Shown one piece after another: positions 1 to 7,555 of a stretch of 64,000 nucleotides of DNA (position 1 is its first letter; every line of letters begins with the position of its first letter). This stretch comes from G963662985 sp963662985 (GTDB lineage: Bacteria > Chloroflexota > Anaerolineae > Anaerolineales > UBA11579): the NCBI GenBank assembly GCA_963662985.1, contig OY760067.1, positions 1,550,001-1,614,000 of the forward strand, given 5' to 3'. The notes beneath the pieces are model-generated. The model did no database searches, was not told the DNA's origin, and worked only from the letters and a program-made list of their open reading frames with translations. The translations under genes and the position numbers were made by a program.

Positions 1-208
1 TTTGGGCGAAGTGTGTTATTTAGTGCTTGAATTGCTTTTTAATTCTTTATTTAAATATAAAATGTATTTTTATATTATTTCTAAAATCTAGTTATATTTT
101 TATTAAGTTATTATATCTTATTTCAGTTTTGGGCGCTGAGAAAAAAAGTGATGGAGTTGTTTTTTTGGTGTGTTTTTTCCCAGTGGGGGTGTTTGATTTT
201 GTTAAGGT

Positions 209-226
209 ACAGAACGTATGTTCTGT
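209..226. promoter_or_regulatory. LexA-like palindromic operator
   Basis: The 18 bases are a perfect inverted repeat with arms ACAGAAC and GTTCTGT around a GTAT spacer. The core GAAC-N4-GTTC matches the Gram-positive-type LexA (SOS) box. It sits over the predicted start point of the minus-strand promoter at 231-259, as expected for repression. Whether LexA of this organism reads this motif is inference; no similar box was seen upstream of recA in this window. Confidence 0.5.
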
Positions 227-529
227 TTATATTATAGCGGATGTGTGGGGTTTTGTCAAATTTAGGGGATGGTGAGAGGAGTTGTTTTCGTCTGTGTCGC
301 TGGAGAAGATGGTGATTCCTAGGTAGGGTTGGTATTGCATGTCTTTGCCGGTGAGGGTGTCTAGGGTGGATTGGATATCTGCGAGGGTTTTGGGCATAGG
401 CTTGTTGGGCATTGAGGGCTGCGACGGTTTGGGCTACGCTTAGTTCTGCGGTTTGGTCGTTGGTTTGTTGATCGCTGTTGTTGCCACAGGCGTATAAAAT
501 TAAAAAAATACAATACCCCCTACGAGCAT
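227..529 (-). pseudogene. Remnant of a small lipoprotein gene
   Basis: On the minus strand, ATG at 529 begins a short hydrophobic stretch that reaches a lipobox-like L-Y-A-C followed by G-N-N-S-D and a Gln/Asn/Thr-rich tail, the look of a lipoprotein signal peptide. Reading it needs one extra T in the 7-T run (502-508) and removal of one base near 392. The frame then continues through T-L-A-D-I-Q and G-K-D-M-Q-Y-Q-P-Y-L-G to a stop at 227. Its end runs into the promoter at 231-259, so the C-terminus is probably lost. Base composition is like the chromosomal backbone, not the AT-rich flanks. Function unknown. It could be true decay or homopolymer sequencing errors. Confidence 0.45.
231..259 (-). 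promoter_or_regulatory. Sigma-70 promoter reading leftwards off the window
   Basis: On the minus strand TTGACA (259-254) is separated by 17 bases from TATAAT (236-231), a full consensus match. Transcription would begin near 224, inside the palindrome at 209-226, and run left. No clear start codon is visible on that strand in the remaining ~200 AT-rich bases, so the controlled gene lies beyond the window or the leader is long. Confidence 0.6.
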
Positions 530-550
530 CGTTTTGTTTGTCAAATTTGT

Positions 551-580
551 TTGGAGGAAGTTTTGGTTTGTTGTTATAAT
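551..580 (+). promoter_or_regulatory. Possible promoter of the A/B membrane-protein array
   Basis: TTGGAG (551-556), an 18-base spacer and TATAAT (575-580) lie about 100 bases before the first array gene. The -10 is a full match and the -35 matches four of six. No other promoter-like sequence was recognised inside the array, whose genes are 22-25 bases apart, so it is the best candidate for driving the whole set. Confidence 0.4.
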
Positions 581-681
581 TTGGGCTATCAATGGTTTGG
601 AGTGGGTTATATGATGACTTTCTTTTTTTTTTATTTTTTAATTTGCATTGGGGATATGTGGGTTTTTGATGAGGAGGATTT

Positions 682-1328
682 ATGGGGTTGGCTGATTATA
701 ATAAGAAGTTTGATTTTAAGGATTTCTTTATTTTACTAATTTTAATATTGATTTGTGAATCGTCTTTATTGTTTGAATTTTTACTTGAAAAAGAGATAAG
801 ACTTTATATATGGAAATATTCATTTATTTTTGATTTGCTTTTTATTATCTTATTGCTTTTGAATAAAATAATAAAAAGCAATATTTTTTATACTATAGCT
901 ACTTAGCTACTTTTTTTAACCCTGCTTTTCGTCTTATGTTTAACTTAGCTTTTGGATTAATAATACGTTTTTTTGGTTTTAATTATTCATGGTTTATTCC
1001 TATAGTTATTATTTATTTCTCAATTTATCTTTTGATTTTAATTCCAGATGATAAATTAGTTATTATTAATAAATTTTTTGTTGATAGTAAAGTGATAAGT
1101 ATTGGATTAGTTTTGCTTGGTTTTTTCATTGCTTTTGATAATAACAGGTATGTACTTCGATATAAGGTGCCTGGTAGTTTTAGAGAGATGTCTGGAATTC
1201 TTAGGGCTGGAATAGGAGTAATTATTTTAAATTTTTATTTTATAGTTTTGGCTGTTTCAAGTATAAAGAAATCGTATAAGAAATTCGATAATGAGAAATT
1301 GCGGAAGAAAGGTTTTGTTGAGGAATGA
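682..1328 (+). pseudogene. Array membrane protein A1, broken by an 8-bp duplication
   Basis: First of five tandem paralogues. It starts ATGGGG after a strong GAGGAGG ribosome-binding site and reads M-G-L-A-D-Y-N-K-K, then several hydrophobic helices. At 904 a TAG stop is created by an 8-base tandem duplication, TAGCTACT twice at 896-911. Deleting one copy restores one frame through F-F-N-P-A-F-R to the end at 1328, giving 212 residues that align over the full length with A2 and A3, including N-N-R-Y-x-x-R-Y-K-x-P-G-S. About six membrane segments and a basic C-terminal tail ending G-F-V-E-E are visible. The family is not recognised. The break is a duplication, not a homopolymer slip, so it is probably real and could revert. 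Confidence 0.75.
896..911 (+). repeat. 8-bp tandem duplication disrupting gene A1
   Basis: Two perfect adjacent copies of TAGCTACT. The second copy supplies the in-frame TAG that ends the open frame of A1. Removing one copy gives the same reading as the intact paralogues at this position. Confidence 0.9.
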
Positions 1329-1350
1329 GTGGGGTTTTGGAGGAGGATTA

Positions 1351-1995
1351 ATGGGATTTGCTGATTACACAAAAAAAATTACTTTAAAAGAAATTTTATA
1401 TTTCTTTTTAATAACTTTTGGAACAGAGTCCGTTTTAATTTTTACATTTATGCTAGATAAAAATATACGAATTCAAATTTGTAAGTTTAATTTTTTATTT
1501 GATTTTATTTATTTTTTTTTACTATTGATAAACAAATACTTAAAGAGTAATTCGATATATATAATTTCACTTTATTTCACTTCAGCTTTTCGTATGATTG
1601 CAAATATGGCTATTGTTTTTATAATTTATTCGATAGGTTTTAGCTATGATTGGTTTTTACCTTTAGTTATCATTTATAGTTTATTTTGGCTTCATTTACT
1701 ATTTCCAGCAGATCAATTAAAAAAAATAAACACTTTTTTTATAGAAAGTAAAATTGTAAAAATAGTTTTGTTGATTCTGATTTCAATAACTATTTTTGGA
1801 AATAATCGTTATGCAATAAGATATAAAAGTATTGAAAGTATAAATTCAGGATTTTTATGTTTTGGATTAGGAACTATTATTTTTAATTATTACTGGATTA
1901 TTTCAGGAATTACTTCAGCAAAAGAATCGATAAAAATTTTTGAAAATAGAAAATTAAAGTTGGAAGAAAGAGAAGCAGAAGTTGTTGAGGGATGA
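1351..1995 (+). CDS. Array membrane protein B1
   Basis: A 214-residue polytopic protein with about six hydrophobic segments and a charged Lys/Glu-rich C-terminal tail. The start is ATG at 1351 after GGAGGAGGATTA; an upstream in-frame ATG lies inside A1 and lacks a ribosome-binding site. It shares the N-terminal G-x-x-D-Y-x-K-K and the N-N-R-Y-x-x-R-Y-K motif with the A genes, but after that motif it reads S-I-E-S-I-N-S-G-F-L where A proteins have a P-G-S segment. It is clearly closer to B2 than to its neighbours, and 81 bases (1792-1872) differ from B2 at one position only. Codons are extremely AT-rich. Function unknown; the context suggests one membrane complex made of A and B subunits (inference). 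Confidence 0.75.
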   Translation: MGFADYTKKITLKEILYFFLITFGTESVLIFTFMLDKNIRIQICKFNFLFDFIYFFLLLINKYLKSNSIYIISLYFTSAFRMIANMAIVFIIYSIGFSYDWFLPLVIIYSLFWLHLLFPADQLKKINTFFIESKIVKIVLLILISITIFGNNRYAIRYKSIESINSGFLCFGLGTIIFNYYWIISGITSAKESIKIFENRKLKLEEREAEVVEG

Positions 1996-2020
1996 AAGAG
2001 GGGTTTGAGAAGGAGGATTT

Positions 2021-2659
2021 ATGGGGTTAGCTGATTATAATAAGAAGGTTGATTTTAAGGATTTATTTTATTTAATATTATTAACTATCTTTTGTGAATC
2101 ATTTTTATTTTTAACATTTATGATAGAAAAGAAAATTCGGAGTCAAATATGGAAGTATTCAATTGTATTCGATTTATTCTTGTTTATATTATTAATTTTG
2201 AATAAAAAATTTAAAAGTAATTTATTATATTTTTTAGCATCAATTTTTTTACCAGTTTTGAGACCATTGTTTATTATGGGAATTGTATTAATTATAAGGA
2301 CAATTGGATTTGATTTCTCTTGGTTTATTCCAATTGTAATTTTTTATTTTTCTATTTGGTTTTTGCTTTTTTTACCTTCTGATAAATTAGAAACTCTTAA
2401 TAATTTTATTGTCAATAGTAAAGTAGCGTCAATTATATTATTTTTTATTATCGCATTTAGCATTTTTGATAATAACAGATATATAGTGAGATATAAAATA
2501 CCAGGAAGCATTAGAGAAATTTCAGGTGCTATTAGATTAGGGTTTGGTTTAATAGTATTCAATTATTATTTTATTTTATTAGTCGTTACAGCTTTAAAAA
2601 GATCAAGTATAAAATTCACTGATGAGAAATTGCGGAAGAAAGGTTTTGTTGAGGGGTAA
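2021..2659 (+). CDS. Array membrane protein A2
   Basis: A 212-residue polytopic membrane protein of the A type: M-G-L-A-D-Y-N-K-K start, E-K-K-I-R-S-Q-I-W after the first helix, and the N-N-R-Y-x-x-R-Y-K-I-P-G-S segment before the last helix. The tail K-L-R-K-K-G-F-V-E-G is nearly the same as in A1 and A3. It is preceded by AAGGAGGATTTATGG. The 25-base gap from B1 closely matches the gap between B2 and A3, which indicates that the array grew by duplicating a two-gene unit of about 1.33 kb. No family assignment was possible. Confidence 0.75.
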   Translation: MGLADYNKKVDFKDLFYLILLTIFCESFLFLTFMIEKKIRSQIWKYSIVFDLFLFILLILNKKFKSNLLYFLASIFLPVLRPLFIMGIVLIIRTIGFDFSWFIPIVIFYFSIWFLLFLPSDKLETLNNFIVNSKVASIILFFIIAFSIFDNNRYIVRYKIPGSIREISGAIRLGFGLIVFNYYFILLVVTALKRSSIKFTDEKLRKKGFVEG

Positions 2660-2683
2660 GTGTTTTTTTGATGAGGAGGATTT

Positions 2684-3328
2684 ATGGGATTGCCTGATTA
2701 TACAAAAAAACTTAATTTAAAAGATTTTATATATTTCTTTTTATTAACAATTGGAACTGAATCGACTTTATTGTTTGCATTTATGCTGGAGAAAAATATT
2801 CGTATTCAAATATGGAAGTATTCAATATTGCTTGATTGTATTTGTATATTTTTATTAATAATAAATAAATTTTTAAAGAATAAATATGTTTATATTTTGG
2901 CAAGTTTTTTTGCACCAGTTTTACGTATGATCTCGAATATGAGCATAGTTTTTATAATTTACTCAATTGGATTTAGTTATAAATGGTTTTCAATTGTAGT
3001 AATACTATATTGTTTAATTTGGTTATTTTTACTTTTTCCAAAAGATCAATTAAAAAAAATAAACACATTTTTTGTTGAAAGTAAAATTGTAAAAATAATT
3101 TTATTGATAGTAATTCTAATTGCAATTTTTGGAAATAATCGTTATGCAATAAGATATAAAAGTATTGAAAGTATAAATTCAGGATTTTTACGTTTTGGAT
3201 TAGGATTTACTGTATTTAATTATTACTGGATAATATTAGGAGTTACTTCTATTAAGGAATCAATAAAAATATTTGAAAATAGAAAATTAAAGTTGGAAGA
3301 AGGAGGAGTAGAAGTTGTTGAGGGATGA
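2684..3328 (+). CDS. Array membrane protein B2
   Basis: A 214-residue B-type paralogue, M-G-L-P-D-Y-T-K-K, with about six hydrophobic segments and the C-terminal tail N-R-K-L-K-L-E-E ending V-V-E-G. The 3' third and the following spacer are almost identical in DNA to B1, while the 5' half has diverged much more, a pattern expected from gene conversion or recent unequal crossing-over between repeats. A good ribosome-binding site, GAGGAGGATTT, precedes the ATG. Confidence 0.75.
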   Translation: MGLPDYTKKLNLKDFIYFFLLTIGTESTLLFAFMLEKNIRIQIWKYSILLDCICIFLLIINKFLKNKYVYILASFFAPVLRMISNMSIVFIIYSIGFSYKWFSIVVILYCLIWLFLLFPKDQLKKINTFFVESKIVKIILLIVILIAIFGNNRYAIRYKSIESINSGFLRFGLGFTVFNYYWIILGVTSIKESIKIFENRKLKLEEGGVEVVEG

Positions 3329-3350
3329 AAGAGGGGTTTGAGGAGGATTT

Positions 3351-3992
3351 ATGGGATTGCCTGATTATAATAAAAAACTAACCTTTAAAGATTTTTTTGT
3401 TTTATTATTATTGGTTTTTTTATCTGAATCTTTGTTATTGTTAGCATTTTTACTAGAAAAAGAAATTCGAATTCAAATATGGAAATTTTCATTTATATTT
3501 GATCTTATATTCTTTTTATTATTATTAATAAATAAAATTATTAAAAGTAATGTAATTTATACAATTGCTACAATTTTTAACCCATCCTTTAGAGCAGTTA
3601 TAAATTTAGCTCTTATTATTCTTATTCGATATATCGGATTTAATTATTCTTGGTTTATTCCAATAGTGATAGTATATTTTTCCATGTATATTTTAATTTT
3701 TTTACCTGAAGATAAATTAGAAAGTATTAAAACGTTTTTTTTAGATAGTAAAGTGATATCAATAGGTTTATTTTTACTTTTTCTTTTCAGCTCAATAGGT
3801 AATAATAGATATGTTGTAAGATATAAAGTCCCTGGAAGCTTTAGTGAATTATCAGGTGCTGTTAGGTTGGGAATAGGTTTATTGATTATAAATTATTATT
3901 TTATGATATTAGCTTTAACTACAATAAAAATCTCGTACAAACAATTTAATGATGAAAAATTGCTGAAGAAAGGTTTTGTTGAGGAATTATAG
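3351..3992 (+). CDS. Array membrane protein A3
   Basis: The last and an intact A-type copy, 213 residues. Hydrophobic segments lie at roughly residues 12-32, 42-62, 72-100, 101-120, 134-152 and 170-195. It keeps L-L-E-K-E-I-R-I-Q-I-W, the N-Y-S-W-F-I-P-I loop, the N-N-R-Y-V-V-R-Y-K-V-P-G-S motif and the G-F-V-E-E tail. It is the best reference for reconstructing A1. A 66-base gap separates it from the helical-repeat gene that follows, so all may share a transcript. Function unknown. Confidence 0.75.
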   Translation: MGLPDYNKKLTFKDFFVLLLLVFLSESLLLLAFLLEKEIRIQIWKFSFIFDLIFFLLLLINKIIKSNVIYTIATIFNPSFRAVINLALIILIRYIGFNYSWFIPIVIVYFSMYILIFLPEDKLESIKTFFLDSKVISIGLFLLFLFSSIGNNRYVVRYKVPGSFSELSGAVRLGIGLLIINYYFMILALTTIKISYKQFNDEKLLKKGFVEEL

Positions 3993-4058
3993 AGGGGTTT
4001 AATAAATATAATTCTCATTTCTTTCTGATTAATTTAAGGGTAGAAATTAAGGTTGAAG

Positions 4059-4872
4059 ATGCTAGATAAAAAATTATTGGAAAAGTACCAACTTGTATTT
4101 AAAAGAAATTATAAATTTTTTTATGATCTATGGGATAAAAAGGATTTATCTGAAATTTCGAATAATGATCTAATTTTTATTGGTTATTCTTTATTTGAAT
4201 TTTCAAAAAGAATTATTAATAAGAATAAAAGAGATTTATTGTTAAGTGAATCTAGAGATGTTTTGAATTTAATTTGTTTAGAAGATCTAAATGAATATGA
4301 AAAAGCTATTTATGATGAGTTTTTATTTTATATTAATTTTAGTGATTATTCTGATGAAGAGATTCTATTTAAATTGGAAGAAAATGTTGTTGATTTCCCT
4401 TTCTTAGGGAAATCGATGCTTAAGTTAGCTAAAACAAAAATTGATGAAAAAAAAATGATGATGCATTAATGCTTGCTGAAAAATTAGTGTCTATTTTTTC
4501 GTCCGATACATATTTACAATATTTTTATTTTGATATATTGATTTTGTTAGATAAAAAGGCAGTGGCTAGAAAAAAGATAAAAGATACGGAAAATAATATA
4601 ATAAAATTAATTTTTTTATACGTTTGTTCAGAGAGAAATATATTATTTAATTTTGCTATAGTTTAATTTATTTGTTTATTTCTTATTTAATAATTGAAAA
4701 ATTATATTTAGGCTTAGTTGTTGTTATCTTATTAGTGGTTTTAATTAATTTTTTATTTTATTTATATCGATATTTGACAATTATTATGTTTAAAAATGAT
4801 TGGATAAAGAAAATTTTTGTGTCAGTCCCAATATTGGTTTTGTTTCATATTGTTAGACTTTTTCTGGTGTGA
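4059..4872 (+). pseudogene. Helical-repeat/membrane protein, frameshifted copy
   Basis: Three consecutive open pieces (4059-4469, 4469-4666, about 4672-4872) together match the layout of the intact neighbour at 4921-5751: about 190 residues of soluble alpha-helical sequence, then hydrophobic helices. A first frameshift falls in a run of nine A (4447-4455); ten would restore the frame into N-D-D-A-L-M-L-A-E-K. A second is a missing T near 4665. The start ATG at 4059 follows AAGG; an in-frame TTG lies at 4053. With both sites corrected it encodes about 271 residues. It is either a pseudogene or two homopolymer errors. The family is not recognised, although the soluble part looks TPR-like. Confidence 0.6.
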
Positions 4873-4920
4873 TGAAGTTGATTGAAAAAAAATAATAAGG
4901 ATATTTAGGCGAGGATTTCA

Positions 4921-5751
4921 GTGTTTATGGAAAATACTGCTTTACGTAATATGTATTTAGATATTTTTCAGGGAAAGTATGAGAAATATGCTATAGAGAT
5001 TGAGGAAAGTAATTTTGAAGAAATGAGTGTTCCTATGTTATTAGGGATGTATTATATATTAATTTCTGAGGCACATACTATTAAGAATTTATATTATAAA
5101 AAATTAAAATTAGGATATGCAAACCAGATTTTTGATATTTTGTCTAAAAGAAATTTATCTCTTGAAGAACAAAGTATCTTTGAAGAATTTCAATTATTTT
5201 ATAATGTTTACTTTAATGATTATGAAGAAATTAAATTTGATGAATTGATTTCGAAGTTTCCTTATTTAGGTTTTACAAGAATTAGACGAATTAAAAATTT
5301 TAGAGACTTAAAAGAATTTAATAATGCTTTATTGGAAATTTCAATTATTAAAAATTATTATCCAAATTTGGAATTTTTAGAAATTTTGGAATCAGATATT
5401 TTGGTAGAAAACAATGAATATGGAAAAGCATTAGATCTTATATATAATCTTAAACAGAATTATCTTACTAAGGTGTTTAAGTTATATTTGACTCCATTTT
5501 CAAAAGATAAAATGAAATATTTTGTTTTTTTGCTTGAAATTTTTATTTTTATAGTAGATTATTATTTGTTTAAAATTCATATAATGTTAGGATTTTTACT
5601 TCTTTTACTAATTTTATATGGCTTAGGAAGGTTATATAAATATTACAAATTAAATACGATAATTTTATATGTTCAACTTTTTGTAAGAAAATGCGTTTTT
5701 TCTTTAATAATAATTTTTTTGTTAAATAATTTGATAGAGAAAATTGTTTAA
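4921..5751 (+). CDS. Helical-repeat protein with C-terminal membrane helices
   Basis: A 276-residue protein. Residues 1 to about 190 are soluble, acidic and helical, with weak TPR-like periodicity (for example N-x-E-Y-G-K-A-L-D-L-I). They are followed by hydrophobic helices at about 201-218, 221-236 and 254-272 separated by short basic loops. The GTG at 4921 is preferred because GAGG lies seven bases upstream; ATG at 4927 is the alternative. It is a paralogue of the broken gene before it, sharing Y-D-E-F/F-E-E-F, D-Y-x-x-E-E and F-P-x-L-G landmarks. It ends the AT-rich island, just before an intrinsic terminator. Function unknown; a membrane partner of the A/B array is a guess from position only. 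Confidence 0.7.
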   Translation: MFMENTALRNMYLDIFQGKYEKYAIEIEESNFEEMSVPMLLGMYYILISEAHTIKNLYYKKLKLGYANQIFDILSKRNLSLEEQSIFEEFQLFYNVYFNDYEEIKFDELISKFPYLGFTRIRRIKNFRDLKEFNNALLEISIIKNYYPNLEFLEILESDILVENNEYGKALDLIYNLKQNYLTKVFKLYLTPFSKDKMKYFVFLLEIFIFIVDYYLFKIHIMLGFLLLLLILYGLGRLYKYYKLNTIILYVQLFVRKCVFSLIIIFLLNNLIEKIV

Positions 5752-5767
5752 AATTTGACAATTTTTT

Positions 5768-5793
5768 GACTGCCCTTGAGGCAGTCTTTTTTT
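5768..5793 (+). terminator. Intrinsic terminator ending the AT-rich island
   Basis: Perfect 7-bp stem GACTGCC/GGCAGTC with a 5-base loop, followed by seven T. It has no T tract on the minus strand, so it serves the rightward genes only. It overlaps the last bases of the converging MFS gene. Confidence 0.85.
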
Positions 5794-7057
5794 ATTCTGG
5801 TTTGGAGGGGGAGGAGAAGAAGCGGTTGGCGAGGAGGCTGGTGAGGGCGATGAGGAGGAAGAGGAGGGGGATGGAGAATTGGTCGGCGATGAAGCCAAAG
5901 AGGGGGGCGAATAGGGCGGTGAAGAGTGCTTTGAATTGGGATTCTACGGAGAGGACGGTGACGCGTTCGTTTTTTTGCATGGTGTCGCCGATGACGTCGA
6001 CAAAGAGAGGGCGGCGGACATCTTTGAGGATAAAAAGGAAGAAGTAGATGAGGATGATGGGGAGGATGAGATCTTGACGGATGCAGATGGCGAGGATGAA
6101 GAAGGCGAGGGCGAAGAGGTCGTAGAAGCGGTTCATGAGGAGGCGGGCAGGTTTTTTGTCGGTGAGGCGATAGACGTTGCGGGAGCCAATTGCGCTAAAG
6201 ATGTAGAAGAAGCCGTAGATGATGGCGAGGGTGGTTTCGAGGGAGTCGTCTATGGAGAGAGATTTGAAGAGGAGGAGGGGGGAGGCAAGCAGTGCGGCTT
6301 GAAGGATGGGTTGGATATAGTCTTTGATGGATTTGAAGATGGCATCAAAGGAGGAGGAGGATAGCATGAGCTTCATTTCTTCGTTATTGCGGATGATGTT
6401 TTTGAGACTGCCGAAGAGAAGGTTGAGGAAGCTGGTGAATTGGAAGGCGCTCTTTTGTTTTTGGTTGAATTTTGCGGGGTAGGAGAGAATGAGGAAGAAG
6501 TCGGCGAGGTAGGGGATGATGCCAAAGAGGAAGAGGAGGCGGAGGTTGTCGAAGCGGAGGACGAGCAGGATGGAGATAAAGGCGGAGATGGCGGAACCAG
6601 TGAGAGAGAAGGAGCGGGTGCGTCCGTATACGAAACTTTTTTCGGAGAACCAGTTTTTTTCTTCGAGATATTCATAAATCATAGCTTTGTGGGTGCCGGA
6701 GCGGAAAGCTTCGCCAAGGCCAAAGAATAACATGGCAAAGGCAAGGAGCCAAAAGTTGGTGCCGAAGTAAAAAAAGATGAAGGAGATGATGTAGAAAATG
6801 AAGCAGAGGTTGAGCTCAGTTTTTTTGCCGAAATGGTCAGCAAAGACACCAGAGGGAATTTCAAAGATGTAGTTGACGATCTCGCGGATGGAATAGAGCA
6901 GGCCGACTTGGAAGAGGTTGAGGTTGGCATTGAGGAGTACGAGGACTAGGAAGGGCTCAAAAAATTTCAGATCTTTAAGAAAGCCGTATGCACAGAACTT
7001 TTTAATTTGGGGGTCTTTTTTGATGATTTGGCGGGTAGTGAGGATGGGTTCGTTCAT
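5792..7057 (-). CDS. MFS transporter
   Basis: A 421-residue integral membrane protein with about twelve hydrophobic segments. The loop after the second helix reads G-V-F-A-D-H-F-G-K-K, the signature major facilitator motif A, and a conserved acidic/Arg helix follows (F-G-L-G-E-A-F-R-S-G). Substrate cannot be told from sequence; such proteins usually export drugs or move sugars by proton coupling. It stands alone, converging with the island genes. The coding strand is very C-rich (the + strand is G-rich here), which produces several false Glu/Gly-rich ORFs opposite it. Confidence 0.85.
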   Translation of the reverse strand: MNEPILTTRQIIKKDPQIKKFCAYGFLKDLKFFEPFLVLVLLNANLNLFQVGLLYSIREIVNYIFEIPSGVFADHFGKKTELNLCFIFYIISFIFFYFGTNFWLLAFAMLFFGLGEAFRSGTHKAMIYEYLEEKNWFSEKSFVYGRTRSFSLTGSAISAFISILLVLRFDNLRLLFLFGIIPYLADFFLILSYPAKFNQKQKSAFQFTSFLNLLFGSLKNIIRNNEEMKLMLSSSSFDAIFKSIKDYIQPILQAALLASPLLLFKSLSIDDSLETTLAIIYGFFYIFSAIGSRNVYRLTDKKPARLLMNRFYDLFALAFFILAICIRQDLILPIILIYFFLFILKDVRRPLFVDVIGDTMQKNERVTVLSVESQFKALFTALFAPLFGFIADQFSIPLLFLLIALTSLLANRFFSSPSKPE

Positions 7058-7156
7058 ATTTCAAATAGTAGCACTTAATGAGTAAAACGGAAAGTTTTTA
7101 GTTTCGGGGAATGATATTATGATTTAGTAATATAAAAAATTAATGTATGGTAATAT

Positions 7157-7555
7157 ATGGAAATGAAAAAATCTTTCTTTATTATTTTGGGGTTTTTGTT
7201 TTTGGGAATTGCTGTTGTGGGGATTGTTTTGCCAATTTTGCCGACAGTTCCTTTTTTGTTATTGACTTCTTATTTCTTTGTGCGGGGATCTGATCGGGTG
7301 AATGATTGGTTTGTGAACACCAAAGTGTATCAGAAACATTTGATTGTGTTCAAAGAAAAGGGTGGATTGAGTTTGAAGGCAAAGTTGTTGATTTTAATTC
7401 CTGTTTATGTGATTTTGATGGCTTTGTTTTTTGCAAAAGATATTTTGGCAATGCGAATTACGATTGTTGTTTTGCTATTGGTAAAGACGATTGTGTTTAT
7501 CAAAATGAAGACGATTTCACCAAAGGAGATGCAACAGAACGATGATGCTGAATAA
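7157..7555 (+). CDS. DUF454 (YbaN-type) inner-membrane protein
   Basis: A 132-residue protein with an N-terminal hydrophobic hairpin, the motif L-P-I-L-P-T-V-P-F-L-L-L, then Y-F-F-V-R-G-S and a W-F, and two more hydrophobic helices near the end. This is the DUF454/YbaN pattern. Its stop overlaps the start of the CydD-like gene by 14 bases, so the three genes 7157-10927 form one translationally coupled operon. The family's job is not established; linkage to CydDC-like exporters suggests a role beside them. ATG at 7163 is a possible alternative start. Confidence 0.8.
   Translation: MEMKKSFFIILGFLFLGIAVVGIVLPILPTVPFLLLTSYFFVRGSDRVNDWFVNTKVYQKHLIVFKEKGGLSLKAKLLILIPVYVILMALFFAKDILAMRITIVVLLLVKTIVFIKMKTISPKEMQQNDDAE

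Noticed and set aside
27..275. 82-codon plus-strand frame at the left edge
   Set aside because: AT-rich, no ribosome-binding site, and it runs across the LexA-like operator and promoter.
551..739. 62-codon frame starting with TTG before array gene A1
   Set aside because: It overlaps the predicted promoter and the real ATG of A1, with no similarity to the array proteins.
5936..6730. Glu/Gly/Asp-rich plus-strand frames inside the MFS gene
   Set aside because: Produced by the G-rich plus strand; the minus-strand frame has clear transporter helices.
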